DNA of 64,000 nt, from the NCBI RefSeq assembly GCF_000384075.1, contig NZ_KB913025.1, positions 498,238 to 562,237 of the forward strand, read 5' to 3'. The position numbers were made by a program, and so were the translations under genes. Positions 17,932 through 25,908 of the stretch are shown here, in pieces; the first letter of the stretch is position 1; each line of letters opens with the position of its first letter. The notes under the pieces are model-generated. The model searched no databases. It was not told the origin of the DNA and worked only from the letters and a program-made list of their open reading frames with translations. This DNA is from Methylovulum miyakonense HT12. GTDB lineage: Bacteria > Pseudomonadota > Gammaproteobacteria > Methylococcales > Methylomonadaceae.

Positions 17932-18650
17932 ACAACCACGTCATCTTAATCACCGGGGCGGGCGGCGGCTTAGGCGGCACGGCCGCCTTAGCGCTCGCCA
18001 AACAAGGTGCGCAGATCATTTTGCTCGACAAGCTGATCCCCAAACTGGAAGCGGTTTATGACCGCATCGTCGCAGCAAACGCCCCGGAACCGATTATGTA
18101 CCCGTTCGATTTGGCGGGCGCGAACGAAAACGACTACCTGGAACTGGCAGAACGGGTCGGTGACAAATACGGCTCGTTACAAGGCTTGCTACACTCGGCA
18201 GTTGAATTTAGCCATTTTACCCCCGTGTCGCAAACCAGCACCAAGGACTGGGGACAGGCGATAAGCGTCAACCTAAATGCCCCGTTTTTGCTGTGCCGGG
18301 TGCTGCTGCCCTTATTACAAAAAAGCACGCACGCGTCCATTGTCTTCACCTCGGATTCTTCCGCACGGGCTGCACCCGCTTATTCAGGCGCGTACGGCGT
18401 GTCCAAAATAGCCTTGGAAGGTTTTGCAAAAATCCTGGCGGAAGAATTGGAAGCAACCTCCACAATCAGAGTCAACACCCTGATCCCCGGGCCGGTGGAT
18501 TCGCCATTGCGGAAACGCGCCTACCCTGCCGAAGACAAAACCCGTTTGCCGGCAATGGAATCGTTGGCTTCGGCTTACCTTTACTTGTTAGGCCCACAAA
18601 GTATCGGCATCACGGGCCAAACCGTCGATGCCCGTACATTCCACTTATAA
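17922..18650 (+). CDS. YciK-type short-chain dehydrogenase/reductase
   Basis: SDR-family oxidoreductase, 242 aa from the ATG at 17922, which overlaps the mupP stop by 10 bp. It has a Rossmann nucleotide site (ILITGAGGGLGGTAALALA), a Ser followed by YSGAYGVSKIALEG (catalytic Tyr and Lys), and TLIPGPVDSPLR. The family (YciK) has no settled substrate. Its conserved place after ubiG-mupP is the main support for the name. One glycine of the usual TGxxxGIG is altered (GAGGGLGG), which is common among SDRs. Confidence 0.85.
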   Translation: MPLNNHVILITGAGGGLGGTAALALAKQGAQIILLDKLIPKLEAVYDRIVAANAPEPIMYPFDLAGANENDYLELAERVGDKYGSLQGLLHSAVEFSHFTPVSQTSTKDWGQAISVNLNAPFLLCRVLLPLLQKSTHASIVFTSDSSARAAPAYSGAYGVSKIALEGFAKILAEELEATSTIRVNTLIPGPVDSPLRKRAYPAEDKTRLPAMESLASAYLYLLGPQSIGITGQTVDARTFHL

Positions 18651-18660
18651 CAAAACGATT

Positions 18661-19209
18661 ATGGCTGAGAAAGAAACAATTATTTTGACCCGCGATGTCA
18701 ATATCGTGACGATCCCAGATGGCACGGTAGGCATGTTGCGTCAAGGCATGGAAGTTACGGTGCACCAAGCGTTGGGCGATAACTTTACCGTGATAACCGA
18801 TTATGGCCACATGGTGCGGATTGCCGGAAGCGATGCCGACGCCCTCGGCAAAGAGCCGCAACAGCTGCATACCTTAGCGTCGGAAACGAGCGCCGAAGCG
18901 GTCGAGCAAAATTGCTGGGAAGTGATGCGCACAGTTTATGACCCGGAAATCCCGGTCAACATCGTCGAGCTGGGCCTGGTTTATTATTGCAAAGTCAGTC
19001 CGGTTGGTGACAGCCAGTATGACGTGCAGATCATGATGACCTTAACCGCCCCCGGTTGCGGCATGGGGCCGGTCATCCAAGGCGATGTCGAAAAAGGCAT
19101 CCGTGCCTTGCCAGGTGTCGCCAGTGTCAATGTGGAAGTCGTCCTAGACCCGCCTTGGTCGCGCGACATGATGTCGGAAGTTGCCAAATTGCAATTGGGG
19201 CTGTATTAA
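18661..19209 (+). CDS. sufT: Fe-S cluster assembly protein SufT (DUF59/MIP18)
   Basis: 182 aa. The C-terminal half is a DUF59/MIP18 domain (CWEVMRTVYDPEIPVNIVEL; TLTAPGCGMGP; VVLDPPWSRDMMSE). The N-terminal ~85 residues (ILTRDVNIVTIPDGTVG ...) are the extension specific to SufT. SufT is thought to help mature iron-sulfur proteins. The ATG at 18661 is preferred over upstream in-frame starts that overlap yciK; the gap to yciK is then 10 bp. No other suf or isc genes are present, so this is a stand-alone copy. Confidence 0.92.
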   Translation: MAEKETIILTRDVNIVTIPDGTVGMLRQGMEVTVHQALGDNFTVITDYGHMVRIAGSDADALGKEPQQLHTLASETSAEAVEQNCWEVMRTVYDPEIPVNIVELGLVYYCKVSPVGDSQYDVQIMMTLTAPGCGMGPVIQGDVEKGIRALPGVASVNVEVVLDPPWSRDMMSEVAKLQLGLY

Positions 19210-19296
19210 TTTTGTGAAATATTACCGTCTTTCTTGCTATTCTAACGGACAGAACCTATGCTCTTGGCCATTTGCTGCCTTAAGTAAAAATATCCA

Positions 19297-21036
19297 ATGT
19301 CCGCATTACATAATGAACTCATCAAAATCCTTGAAGATGAAAAGCTGACCCCTTATTTTCAGCCAATCGTATCAATTGCCCATAAGAAAATCATCGGTTA
19401 CGAGGCCCTGATCCGGGGCCCGTCTGGCAGCCCTTTATACACGCCGTTCGTGCTGTTCACCACGGCGGACCGTTTCGACTTAAGCAACAAACTGGAATAC
19501 CTTTCCCGTGAGATTAGCCTGAAGCACTACGCCAGCCTAAACCTCAATGAAAAGTTGTTTATCAACGTCAGCCCTTCGGTGCTGCTGCACCCCGATTTTA
19601 AAACCACCATCACCCGCCATTTCCACAATGAATTTGGCCTCGACCCCACTTCGGTGGTCATTGAAATCACCGAACACCAGGCGACCGACAGTTACCGGCT
19701 CATGCGGGATGTCGTTGGCCATTGCCGCGACATAGGCTTCCAAATCGCCCTGGATGATTTGGGTGCGGGCTATTCTGGCCTACGGTTATGGACAGAATTA
19801 CAGCCCGATTATGTGAAAATAGACAAGCATTTCATCGAAGGGCTACACAAAGATACGGTCAAATCCCATTTTGTGCGCTCCATCCAAAGCATAGCCAGCT
19901 CGCTGCGTTGCCATGTGATCGCCGAAGGCGTGGAAACCGAAGAAGAATTCAAGGCCATAGAAAAACTGGGCATCCATTATGCCCAAGGCTTTTATTTCGC
20001 AAAACCTGCGCCCGTACCTTTAGAAAAAATTGATTCCGCACTGATGGCGACGGAATCCCCGTCACCCCAATCGCCCAACCCCTACCACTCCAATACGGCG
20101 CAGCATATAGTCAGTTATATTTCGCCATTGTCCGCAGAAACGTGTATCGGCGATGTCATGCAATGGTTTCAAGGCAATAGTGAATTGACCATACTGCCAC
20201 TGGTTGACAATGGCCAGGCTTCAGGCCTGATGTTTAGGGAGCGTTTTTTTGCCAAACTGTTTTCCAGCCGCTATGGACTGGAGCTGTATGGCAAGAAACC
20301 AGCCAAGTCGTTTGTAGAGAAACAACCGCTCAGTTTTGAACAAGATACGCCGCTGGAATCGGTCAGCCAACAACTGACATCAGCCCTAGGGAATGAAACG
20401 GCTTTTGTCATTACCGACAAGGGAGCCTATGTCGGTGTCGGCACCGTACGGGATTTGCTGGAAGTGATCACCCGCCAACAAATCCAGAACGCCAAGCATG
20501 CCAACCCGCTGACGTTATTGCCGGGCAGCGTGCCCGTCAACGATTACATCAACCGCTTGCTGGCAAACCACCAGGCCTTCGCGGTCGGCTATTTTGATCT
20601 GGATAACTTCAAACCGTTTAATGATGTCTATGGCTACAGTGCCGGCGATGACATCATCAAAGCCGTCGCCGAAACCCTGCAGTTCCACATTGGCAAGGAT
20701 TGCGGCTTGGTGGGGCACATCGGCGGTGATGACTTTATTGTCGTGTTCACCTGCGATAATTGGCTCCAATGCTGCGAAGACATTTTGGCAGCCTTTGAAA
20801 AACGGGTGCCACAATACTACCGTGCGGATGACAGCAAAGCGGGCGGCATTTATGCGGAAGACCGCTCCGGCACCCCCTGTTTTTTCCCGCTGATCAGCTT
20901 ATCGGTGGGCATAGTAGCCCCCGACGCTTGCTGCCGATGCCAATCCCATGTCGATATTGCCGATTTGGCGGCTAGCGCGAAGAAATCCGCCAAACAAACG
21001 CCAGGCAACAGTTATTTTGTTAATGGAATCATGTAA
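19297..21036 (+). CDS. EAL-CBS-GGDEF signalling protein
   Basis: 579 aa, cytosolic, no membrane segment. N-terminal EAL phosphodiesterase domain (about 10-255) with catalytic signatures intact: GYEALIRG, FINVSP, IEITEHQ, LDDLGAGYSGL, YVKIDKHFI, IAEGVETEEE, AQGFYFAKP. Middle region (about 265-395) resembles a CBS pair. C-terminal GGDEF domain (about 405-570) with FDLDNFKPFNDVYGYSAGDD and IGGDDFIVVF, so the active loop is GGDDF; the inhibitory RxxD site is missing (KDCG instead). It may both make and break c-di-GMP, or one domain may be regulatory. The order EAL first and GGDEF last is the reverse of most hybrid proteins. Confidence 0.92.
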   Translation: MSALHNELIKILEDEKLTPYFQPIVSIAHKKIIGYEALIRGPSGSPLYTPFVLFTTADRFDLSNKLEYLSREISLKHYASLNLNEKLFINVSPSVLLHPDFKTTITRHFHNEFGLDPTSVVIEITEHQATDSYRLMRDVVGHCRDIGFQIALDDLGAGYSGLRLWTELQPDYVKIDKHFIEGLHKDTVKSHFVRSIQSIASSLRCHVIAEGVETEEEFKAIEKLGIHYAQGFYFAKPAPVPLEKIDSALMATESPSPQSPNPYHSNTAQHIVSYISPLSAETCIGDVMQWFQGNSELTILPLVDNGQASGLMFRERFFAKLFSSRYGLELYGKKPAKSFVEKQPLSFEQDTPLESVSQQLTSALGNETAFVITDKGAYVGVGTVRDLLEVITRQQIQNAKHANPLTLLPGSVPVNDYINRLLANHQAFAVGYFDLDNFKPFNDVYGYSAGDDIIKAVAETLQFHIGKDCGLVGHIGGDDFIVVFTCDNWLQCCEDILAAFEKRVPQYYRADDSKAGGIYAEDRSGTPCFFPLISLSVGIVAPDACCRCQSHVDIADLAASAKKSAKQTPGNSYFVNGIM

Positions 21037-21108
21037 AAGACGGATAGGGTCTTGGGCAAGCGATACCCCATGTGCCGTCCCCTTCCTTAACAATGACAAG
21101 GCCAATTA

Positions 21109-21135
21109 TTGACATAAAAATTTTCCTGTTATCAT
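21109..21135 (+). promoter_or_regulatory. Possible sigma-70 promoter of the nagZ-hpt-MTIP operon
   Basis: TTGACA at 21109-21114 (perfect -35) and TATCAT at 21130-21135 (5 of 6 to the -10 consensus), spacer 15 bp, slightly short. It lies about 70 bp before the nagZ start, in the 167-bp gap after the GGDEF gene. Confidence 0.45.
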
Positions 21136-21203
21136 GTGCAGCTAAAATCTAGCCCAATCAACTATGGATAGGCAGGTTCCATTAACACCATATCAGAACA
21201 AAC

Positions 21204-22217
21204 ATGACAAAACCTCCCCCTATCGGTCAGGTAATGCTCGATATTGCTGGCTTGACGCTATCCCCCATCGAGCAAGAGCTTATCAACCACCGCAATACGG
21301 GAGCGGTGATCCTCTTCTCCCGCAACTTTCAAAACCCGGAACAAGTCGCCGAGCTCATCAGCGGCATCCGGGCCGCACGGGATGGCGACATCCTGATTGC
21401 CGTTGACCAAGAGGGTGGCAGGGTACAACGTTTCCAAACAGGTTTTACCCGTTTGCCGGCCGCCGCACGTTTTGAGCAAGCCCCCCATTTGGCGCAATCG
21501 GCAGGCTGGTTAATGGCGGCGGAATTGCTGGCGGTGGGGGTGGACTTTAGTTTCGCGCCCGTCCTGGATGTCGATTGCGGGGTCAGCGAAATTATCGGTG
21601 ACCGCGCCTTTTCCCGCGACCCCGGCCAGGTCACCTTACTGGCCGGGTTGTTCAAACAAGGCATGAAAGTCGCCGGCATGGCGGCGACAGGCAAACATTT
21701 CCCCGGGCATGGGGCCGTTGCCTTAGATTCGCATCTGGCCTTACCCGTAGACAAGCGTGACCTGGACACCATCCGCAACCATGATTTGCTCCCGTTCAAA
21801 CAGCTGATTGCAGAAGGCCTTGAAGGCGTCATGTTGGCGCATATTGTTTACCCCAATATTGACCCTAATGCGGCGGGATTTTCACCGTTCTGGATACAAC
21901 AGGTTTTGCGTAAGGAACTCAACTTTCAAGGCGTCGTGTTTAGCGATGACTTAAGCATGGAAGGGGCGGCATCCGTTGGCGGTTTCGCCGAGCGTGCCCG
22001 GCTCGCACAAGAAGCCGGCTGCGATATGATTTTGGTCTGCAACAACCCTGCGGCTGCGGAACAAGTGCTGGAAACGCTCCCGGACAGCATCGACCCGCTT
22101 CGTGAGGGGCGGTTATCACAAATGAGGGGAAAAGCGCGGATAGGCTGGGAACAGCTCCATGAATCACAAAAATGGCAAACCATAACATCGCTCATCAAGC
22201 AATTTAACGGCAATTAA
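21204..22217 (+). CDS. nagZ: Beta-N-acetylhexosaminidase NagZ
   Basis: Cytosolic family GH3 enzyme that removes GlcNAc from GlcNAc-anhydroMurNAc peptides imported during cell-wall recycling; the products also signal AmpC induction in other bacteria. 337 aa. Motifs: DQEGGRVQRF, TGKHFPGHG (163-170), DSHLALP with the catalytic His (about 177), and VFSDDLSMEGA with the nucleophile Asp at about 248, matching the family. First gene of a tight run nagZ-hpt-MTI phosphorylase-nth, as in Pseudomonas. An alternative start exists upstream, but this ATG gives the family N-terminus GQVMLDIAGLTL. Confidence 0.97.
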   Translation: MTKPPPIGQVMLDIAGLTLSPIEQELINHRNTGAVILFSRNFQNPEQVAELISGIRAARDGDILIAVDQEGGRVQRFQTGFTRLPAAARFEQAPHLAQSAGWLMAAELLAVGVDFSFAPVLDVDCGVSEIIGDRAFSRDPGQVTLLAGLFKQGMKVAGMAATGKHFPGHGAVALDSHLALPVDKRDLDTIRNHDLLPFKQLIAEGLEGVMLAHIVYPNIDPNAAGFSPFWIQQVLRKELNFQGVVFSDDLSMEGAASVGGFAERARLAQEAGCDMILVCNNPAAAEQVLETLPDSIDPLREGRLSQMRGKARIGWEQLHESQKWQTITSLIKQFNGN

Positions 22218-22240
22218 TCTAGCAAAACCATCACAAGCCC

Positions 22241-22792
22241 ATGCTCAACGAAATCAAACACGTCCAGGACACCGCCGAACTGCTCCACAGTGCCCAGGAA
22301 GTTGAAGCCGCGCTGGATGACATGGCCGGCCAAATCAACACCAAACTCGCCGACACCAACCCGATTGTCCTTTGTGTCATGAACGGTGGCGTTGTCATTG
22401 CCGGCAAATTGCTGCCCCGCCTGGACATCCCCTTGAATGTCGACGCCATCAATGCCAGCCGGTATCAAAACCAAACCTCCGGCGGGGCTATCGAATGGGT
22501 GCTCAAACCGCAATTGCCGCTCAAAGGCCGCACAGTCCTGATCATTGACGATATCCTGGACGAAGGCATCACCTTATTGGCAATCCGCCAATATTGCCTG
22601 GACGAAGGCGCGGATGCGGTTTACAGCGCGGTGCTGATCGACAAGCAGCTAGGCAGGGAAAAACCCATTAAAGCGGACTTTGTCGGCCTGGAAGCCGCCA
22701 ACCGTTATCTGTTCGGCTATGGCATGGATTACAAAGGCTATTTACGTAATGCCGCAGGCATTTATGCCTGCCAAATCGACAACCAGGAATAA
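22241..22792 (+). CDS. hpt: Hypoxanthine-guanine phosphoribosyltransferase
   Basis: Purine salvage enzyme: hypoxanthine or guanine plus PRPP to IMP or GMP. 183 aa. PRPP-binding motif VLIIDDILDEGITL, N-terminal NGGVVIAGKLL, and C-terminal VGLEAANRYLFGYGMDYKGY. The next gene converts S-methyl-5'-thioinosine to hypoxanthine, which this enzyme can recover, so the two form one salvage path. The gap to the next gene is 3 bp. Confidence 0.94.
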   Translation: MLNEIKHVQDTAELLHSAQEVEAALDDMAGQINTKLADTNPIVLCVMNGGVVIAGKLLPRLDIPLNVDAINASRYQNQTSGGAIEWVLKPQLPLKGRTVLIIDDILDEGITLLAIRQYCLDEGADAVYSAVLIDKQLGREKPIKADFVGLEAANRYLFGYGMDYKGYLRNAAGIYACQIDNQE

Positions 22793-22795
22793 CCC

Positions 22796-23536
22796 ATGAC
22801 CCAACTGGCTATTATTGGCGGCACTGGACTGACCCAGCTCAGTGGCTTAACCATCATCAAGCGCGAGCAGCTAACAACACCTTATGGCAGCCCTTCCGCC
22901 GATTTCATTACGGGCGAACTCAACCAAAAGCCAGTGGTTTTCCTCGCCAGGCACGGCAACCCCCACACCCTAGCCCCGCATAAAATCAACTACCGCGCCA
23001 ATATCTGGGGACTGAAACAACTGGGTGTCGAGGACATTATCGCCGTCGCTGCCGTCGGCGGCATCACTGCGGCCATGCAACCCGCCCATATCGTCATCCC
23101 TGACCAAATCATCGACTATACCTATAGCCGCAAACAGACGTTTTTTGACGACGGCAACTATCCGGTCAAGCATATTGATTTTACTTTTCCGTACAGCCCG
23201 ACATTACGCAGCGCCTTAATCGCCGCCGCTAGCCAAGCCGGCATCACCATCAGCGGAAGGGGCACGTATGGCTGCACCCAAGGCCCGCGTTTGGAAACGA
23301 TTGCCGAAATCAACCGCATGGAACGCGATGGCTGCGACTTGGTCGGCATGACCGGAATGCCTGAAGCATCCTTGGCAAAAGAACTGGACATCAATTACGC
23401 CTCCGTATCGGTGGTCGCCAACTGGGCGGCGGGCAAAAGCGAGGGGGAGATCACCATGCCAGAAATTGAACAAAACTTGCATATCGGGATGGCAAATACC
23501 GCGAAATTATTGGAAGCATTTATTGGGCTGGCGTAA
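22796..23536 (+). CDS. S-methyl-5'-thioinosine phosphorylase
   Basis: PNP/MTAP family, 246 aa. IGGTGLTQL at the N-terminus, LARHGNPHTLAPHKINYRAN (phosphate and substrate site), CTQGPRLETIAEI and LVGMTGMPEASLAKEL. The GMTGMPEA stretch and gene position (after nagZ-hpt) match the MTI phosphorylase of Pseudomonas aeruginosa rather than MTA phosphorylase. It splits methylthioinosine into hypoxanthine and methylthioribose 1-phosphate. It is followed 10 bp later by nth. Confidence 0.88.
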   Translation: MTQLAIIGGTGLTQLSGLTIIKREQLTTPYGSPSADFITGELNQKPVVFLARHGNPHTLAPHKINYRANIWGLKQLGVEDIIAVAAVGGITAAMQPAHIVIPDQIIDYTYSRKQTFFDDGNYPVKHIDFTFPYSPTLRSALIAAASQAGITISGRGTYGCTQGPRLETIAEINRMERDGCDLVGMTGMPEASLAKELDINYASVSVVANWAAGKSEGEITMPEIEQNLHIGMANTAKLLEAFIGLA

Positions 23537-23545
23537 CCCTGCCCT

Positions 23546-24229
23546 ATGAACGCCCAACAACGCTTAGCGATATTTGACCGCTTGGCCGCCGCCATACCAG
23601 AACCCGCCACAGAACTTAACTACAGCAACCCGTTCGAATTGCTGGTCGCCGTTGTGCTGTCCGCCCAAGCGACCGATAAAGGGGTCAATAAGGCAACGGC
23701 GCAATTGTTTCCGGTCGCCAATACCCCTGAAAGCATTTTAGCCCTGGGAACCGACGGTTTAAAAACTTACATCAAAACCATCGGGCTCTTTAACAGCAAG
23801 GCGGCGAACATCATTACGCTCTGCCAACAATTGCTGGCCAACCACGGCGGGCAAGTCCCGGACACCCGCGAACACTTGGAAGCCTTGGCGGGAGTCGGCA
23901 GAAAAACGGCAAATGTCATACTTAACACCGCGTTCGGGCAACCAACCATCGCTGTTGACACGCATATCTTCCGGGTCGCCAACCGCACCCGCCTCGCACC
24001 TGGCAAGACCGTGCTTGAAGTGGAACAAAAACTCGACAAATGGACTCCAAAAAACCACAAAAAGGCGGCGCATCATTTACTGATCTTGCATGGCCGTTAC
24101 ACCTGTATGGCCAGAAAACCTAAATGCAACGAATGTGTTATCGTTGACTTGTGCGAATATCGGGAAAAAACCAATTCAGGAAGCATTCAGCCGCCAGACC
24201 TTTTAATCACCAAGCCACAAAGATTGTAA
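23546..24229 (+). CDS. nth: Endonuclease III
   Basis: DNA glycosylase / AP lyase that removes oxidised pyrimidines. 227 aa. Helix-hairpin-helix LEALAGVGRKTANVIL with catalytic Lys120, Asp138 in PTIAVDTHIFRVANR, and the C-terminal 4Fe-4S ligands C187-x6-C194-x2-C197-x5-C203. All key residues sit at the same numbers as in E. coli; the tail after the cluster is about 14 residues longer. Last gene of the nagZ run; the next gene (RiPP precursor) has its own possible promoter. Confidence 0.97.
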   Translation: MNAQQRLAIFDRLAAAIPEPATELNYSNPFELLVAVVLSAQATDKGVNKATAQLFPVANTPESILALGTDGLKTYIKTIGLFNSKAANIITLCQQLLANHGGQVPDTREHLEALAGVGRKTANVILNTAFGQPTIAVDTHIFRVANRTRLAPGKTVLEVEQKLDKWTPKNHKKAAHHLLILHGRYTCMARKPKCNECVIVDLCEYREKTNSGSIQPPDLLITKPQRL

Positions 24230-24251
24230 TTTTTTCTAACAGAAGTATATT
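24224..24251 (+). promoter_or_regulatory. Possible promoter of the RiPP precursor gene
   Basis: TTGTAA (24224-24229, overlapping the nth stop) and TATATT (24246-24251) separated by 16 bp. This would give a leader of about 85 bases before the precursor ATG at 24345. Some bufferin-type clusters use ECF sigma factors, and no such gene is nearby; the assignment is by eye only. Confidence 0.35.
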
Positions 24252-24344
24252 TACCGCGTGTTCGGCACTGCTTGGACATGCACCCTGCGATACGAAGCCC
24301 GTGTCGTTTTACCCACGCAACACACTTTATTAGGAAGACACACC

Positions 24345-24974
24345 ATGAAAACAAATAATAAATCCCCATTAATCGCCGCCATGGGCGTAGCGATCATGTC
24401 ATCTTTTTCAGCCACTGCGAATGCTGAAGCCAACCCGTTCGGCATGACAGAATTATCATCAGGCTATATGCAAGTTGCTGAAGCCAAAGCCCCGGAAATG
24501 AAATGTGGCGCCTCCATGAACATGGGCGGTGCGGCAAAAACCGCCGAAGGCGCTTGTGCCGGTGCCAAGACACCAGCCAAAACCGCAGCAAAAGCCACTG
24601 AAGGCAAATGCGGCGACATGATGGATGGCGACAAAATGAAAAAAGGCATGGAATCCGCTTGCGGCGCCATGATGAAAGGCAAAGAAGGTGCTTGCGGTGA
24701 AATGATGAAAGGCGAAAGCATGAAAGGCAAAGAAGGCGCTTGTGGTGCCGGCATGAAAATGCCCGAAGGCAAATGTGGCGCGCAATGCGGTGAGGCCATG
24801 AAAAACTGTGCCGCAGTAAAAGCTAAAGAAGGCAATTGTGGTGCGCAAATGAAAGGTTGCGGCGAAGCCATGCAAGGTTGTTCTGAAATGATGAAAGGCA
24901 AAGAAGGCGCTTGCGCGGCTACTGTAAAACCTGCCGCTCCAGCCGCTGCCGTCCCAGCTCCAGCCAAAAAATAA
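24345..24974 (+). CDS. HvfA/bufferin-like secreted RiPP precursor with multiple EGxCG repeats
   Basis: 209 aa. Sec signal peptide 1-27 (ending ATANA), a short spacer, then a low-complexity Met/Lys/Gly/Ala/Cys region with 13 cysteines (54, 71, 89, 106, 117, 133, 144, 148, 155, 165, 172, 179, 190) and an Ala/Pro tail. Seven EG[A/K/N]C motifs start at E68, E86, E114, E130, E141, E162 and E187, and two weaker ones at E51 (EMKCG) and E103 (ESACG). The EGKCG pentapeptide is the site that HvfB/HvfC-type enzymes convert to oxazolone/thioamide groups in copper-binding peptides. The next genes are those enzymes. Known precursors are, as I recall, about half this length with few motifs. The ATG at 24345 has AGGAAG before it and gives the signal peptide. 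Confidence 0.88.
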   Translation: MKTNNKSPLIAAMGVAIMSSFSATANAEANPFGMTELSSGYMQVAEAKAPEMKCGASMNMGGAAKTAEGACAGAKTPAKTAAKATEGKCGDMMDGDKMKKGMESACGAMMKGKEGACGEMMKGESMKGKEGACGAGMKMPEGKCGAQCGEAMKNCAAVKAKEGNCGAQMKGCGEAMQGCSEMMKGKEGACAATVKPAAPAAAVPAPAKK

Positions 24975-25002
24975 GGCTTACTGTTTAAACCACAGTTAAA
25001 TC

Positions 25003-25036
25003 AGGAGGATATAACTTTATATCCTCCTTTTCTTTT
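25003..25036 (+). terminator. Strong intrinsic terminator / attenuator between precursor and modifying enzymes
   Basis: Perfect 11-bp stem (aggaggatata / tatatcctcct), loop ACTT, followed directly by TTTCTTTT. It lies 28 bp after the precursor stop and 20 bp before the start of the DUF692 gene. Such a site would let the small precursor be made in large excess over the enzymes by partial read-through. Confidence 0.85.
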
Positions 25037-25056
25037 ACTATTGCACAGGTGTTCTT

Positions 25057-25908
25057 ATGGACACAATACAACAACGCCTTAACGGGGCGGGTTTAGGTTT
25101 ACGCCGCAGCTTCTTGGGCCAAGTGATCGAAACGCCACCCTCGGCTGTTGATTTCTACGAAGTCGCGCCCGAAAATTGGATCACCATGGGCGGCAAACTC
25201 GGCAAACAGTTCCGGGCCATGACCGAACGCTTCCCCTTTGTGTGCCATGGCCTGTCATTATCCTTAGGCAGCACCGACCCGCTGGATGAAACGTTCGTCC
25301 GCGCCGTCAAAGATTTTATGCACGAACACCAGATGAAACTCTACAGCGAGCATCTGAGTTATTGCAGCCAAGACGGGCATCTGTACGATTTGCTGCCGAT
25401 CCCGTTTACCTCAGAAGCCGTCAGCCATGTCGCCGCACGGATCAAACGGGTGCAGGACATCCTTGAGCAAAAAATTGCCATCGAAAACGTCTCGTATTAC
25501 GCCGCCCCTGGCCAAGAAATGACCGAGCTGGACTTTTTCAACGCCGTCGTGCAAGAAGCGGATTGTGATGTCCTGCTGGACGTGAACAATATTTACGTCA
25601 ATAGCGTCAATCACGGCTACGACCCCGAAGCCTTCCTTAAGGCCATCCCGGCGCAACGCATTGTCTATGCCCATATTGCCGGGCATTATGTCGAAGCCGA
25701 TGATTTTTTGGTGGACACCCACGGCGCGGAAATTATCGACCCCGTCTGGAAGCTGCTGGGCAAAGCCTACGAATGGCACGGCGTGTTCCCGACCTTGCTG
25801 GAACGTGACTTCAATATCCCCGAAATGGCGGAACTGGTCCGCGAAGTCAACACCATCAAATCCATACAAAACGCATGGCAACAACACCATGCCCAACAAT
25901 CCGCCTAA
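25057..25908 (+). CDS. MNIO (DUF692) RiPP-modifying iron enzyme, HvfB/BufB-like
   Basis: 283 aa. Multinuclear non-heme iron oxidase family (TIM-barrel, DUF692), like MbnB and HvfB, which oxidise cysteines of precursor peptides. Metal-site signatures are intact: FVCHGLSLSLG (H64), SEHLSYC (E98, H99), IENVSYY (E143, N144), DVNNIYVNSVNHG (D175, N178), YAHIAGH (H206, H210), DTHGAEI (D220, H222) and LERDFNIP (E249, D251). It follows the Cys-rich precursor and overlaps the DUF2063 gene, the standard HvfABC/BufABC order. Its likely partner is the downstream protein and its likely substrate the precursor at 24345. Confidence 0.92.
   Translation: MDTIQQRLNGAGLGLRRSFLGQVIETPPSAVDFYEVAPENWITMGGKLGKQFRAMTERFPFVCHGLSLSLGSTDPLDETFVRAVKDFMHEHQMKLYSEHLSYCSQDGHLYDLLPIPFTSEAVSHVAARIKRVQDILEQKIAIENVSYYAAPGQEMTELDFFNAVVQEADCDVLLDVNNIYVNSVNHGYDPEAFLKAIPAQRIVYAHIAGHYVEADDFLVDTHGAEIIDPVWKLLGKAYEWHGVFPTLLERDFNIPEMAELVREVNTIKSIQNAWQQHHAQQSA

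Noticed and set aside
24230-24344. Copper-regulator operator upstream of the RiPP precursor
   Set aside because: I looked for a clear palindrome of the CueR, CsoR or Fur type and found none; only a weak promoter could be proposed.
24459-24967. His/Phe-rich and Pro/Ala-rich minus-strand frames opposite the RiPP precursor
   Set aside because: They are the antisense of the repetitive precursor; the plus-strand frame has a signal peptide, ribosome site, terminator and partner genes.
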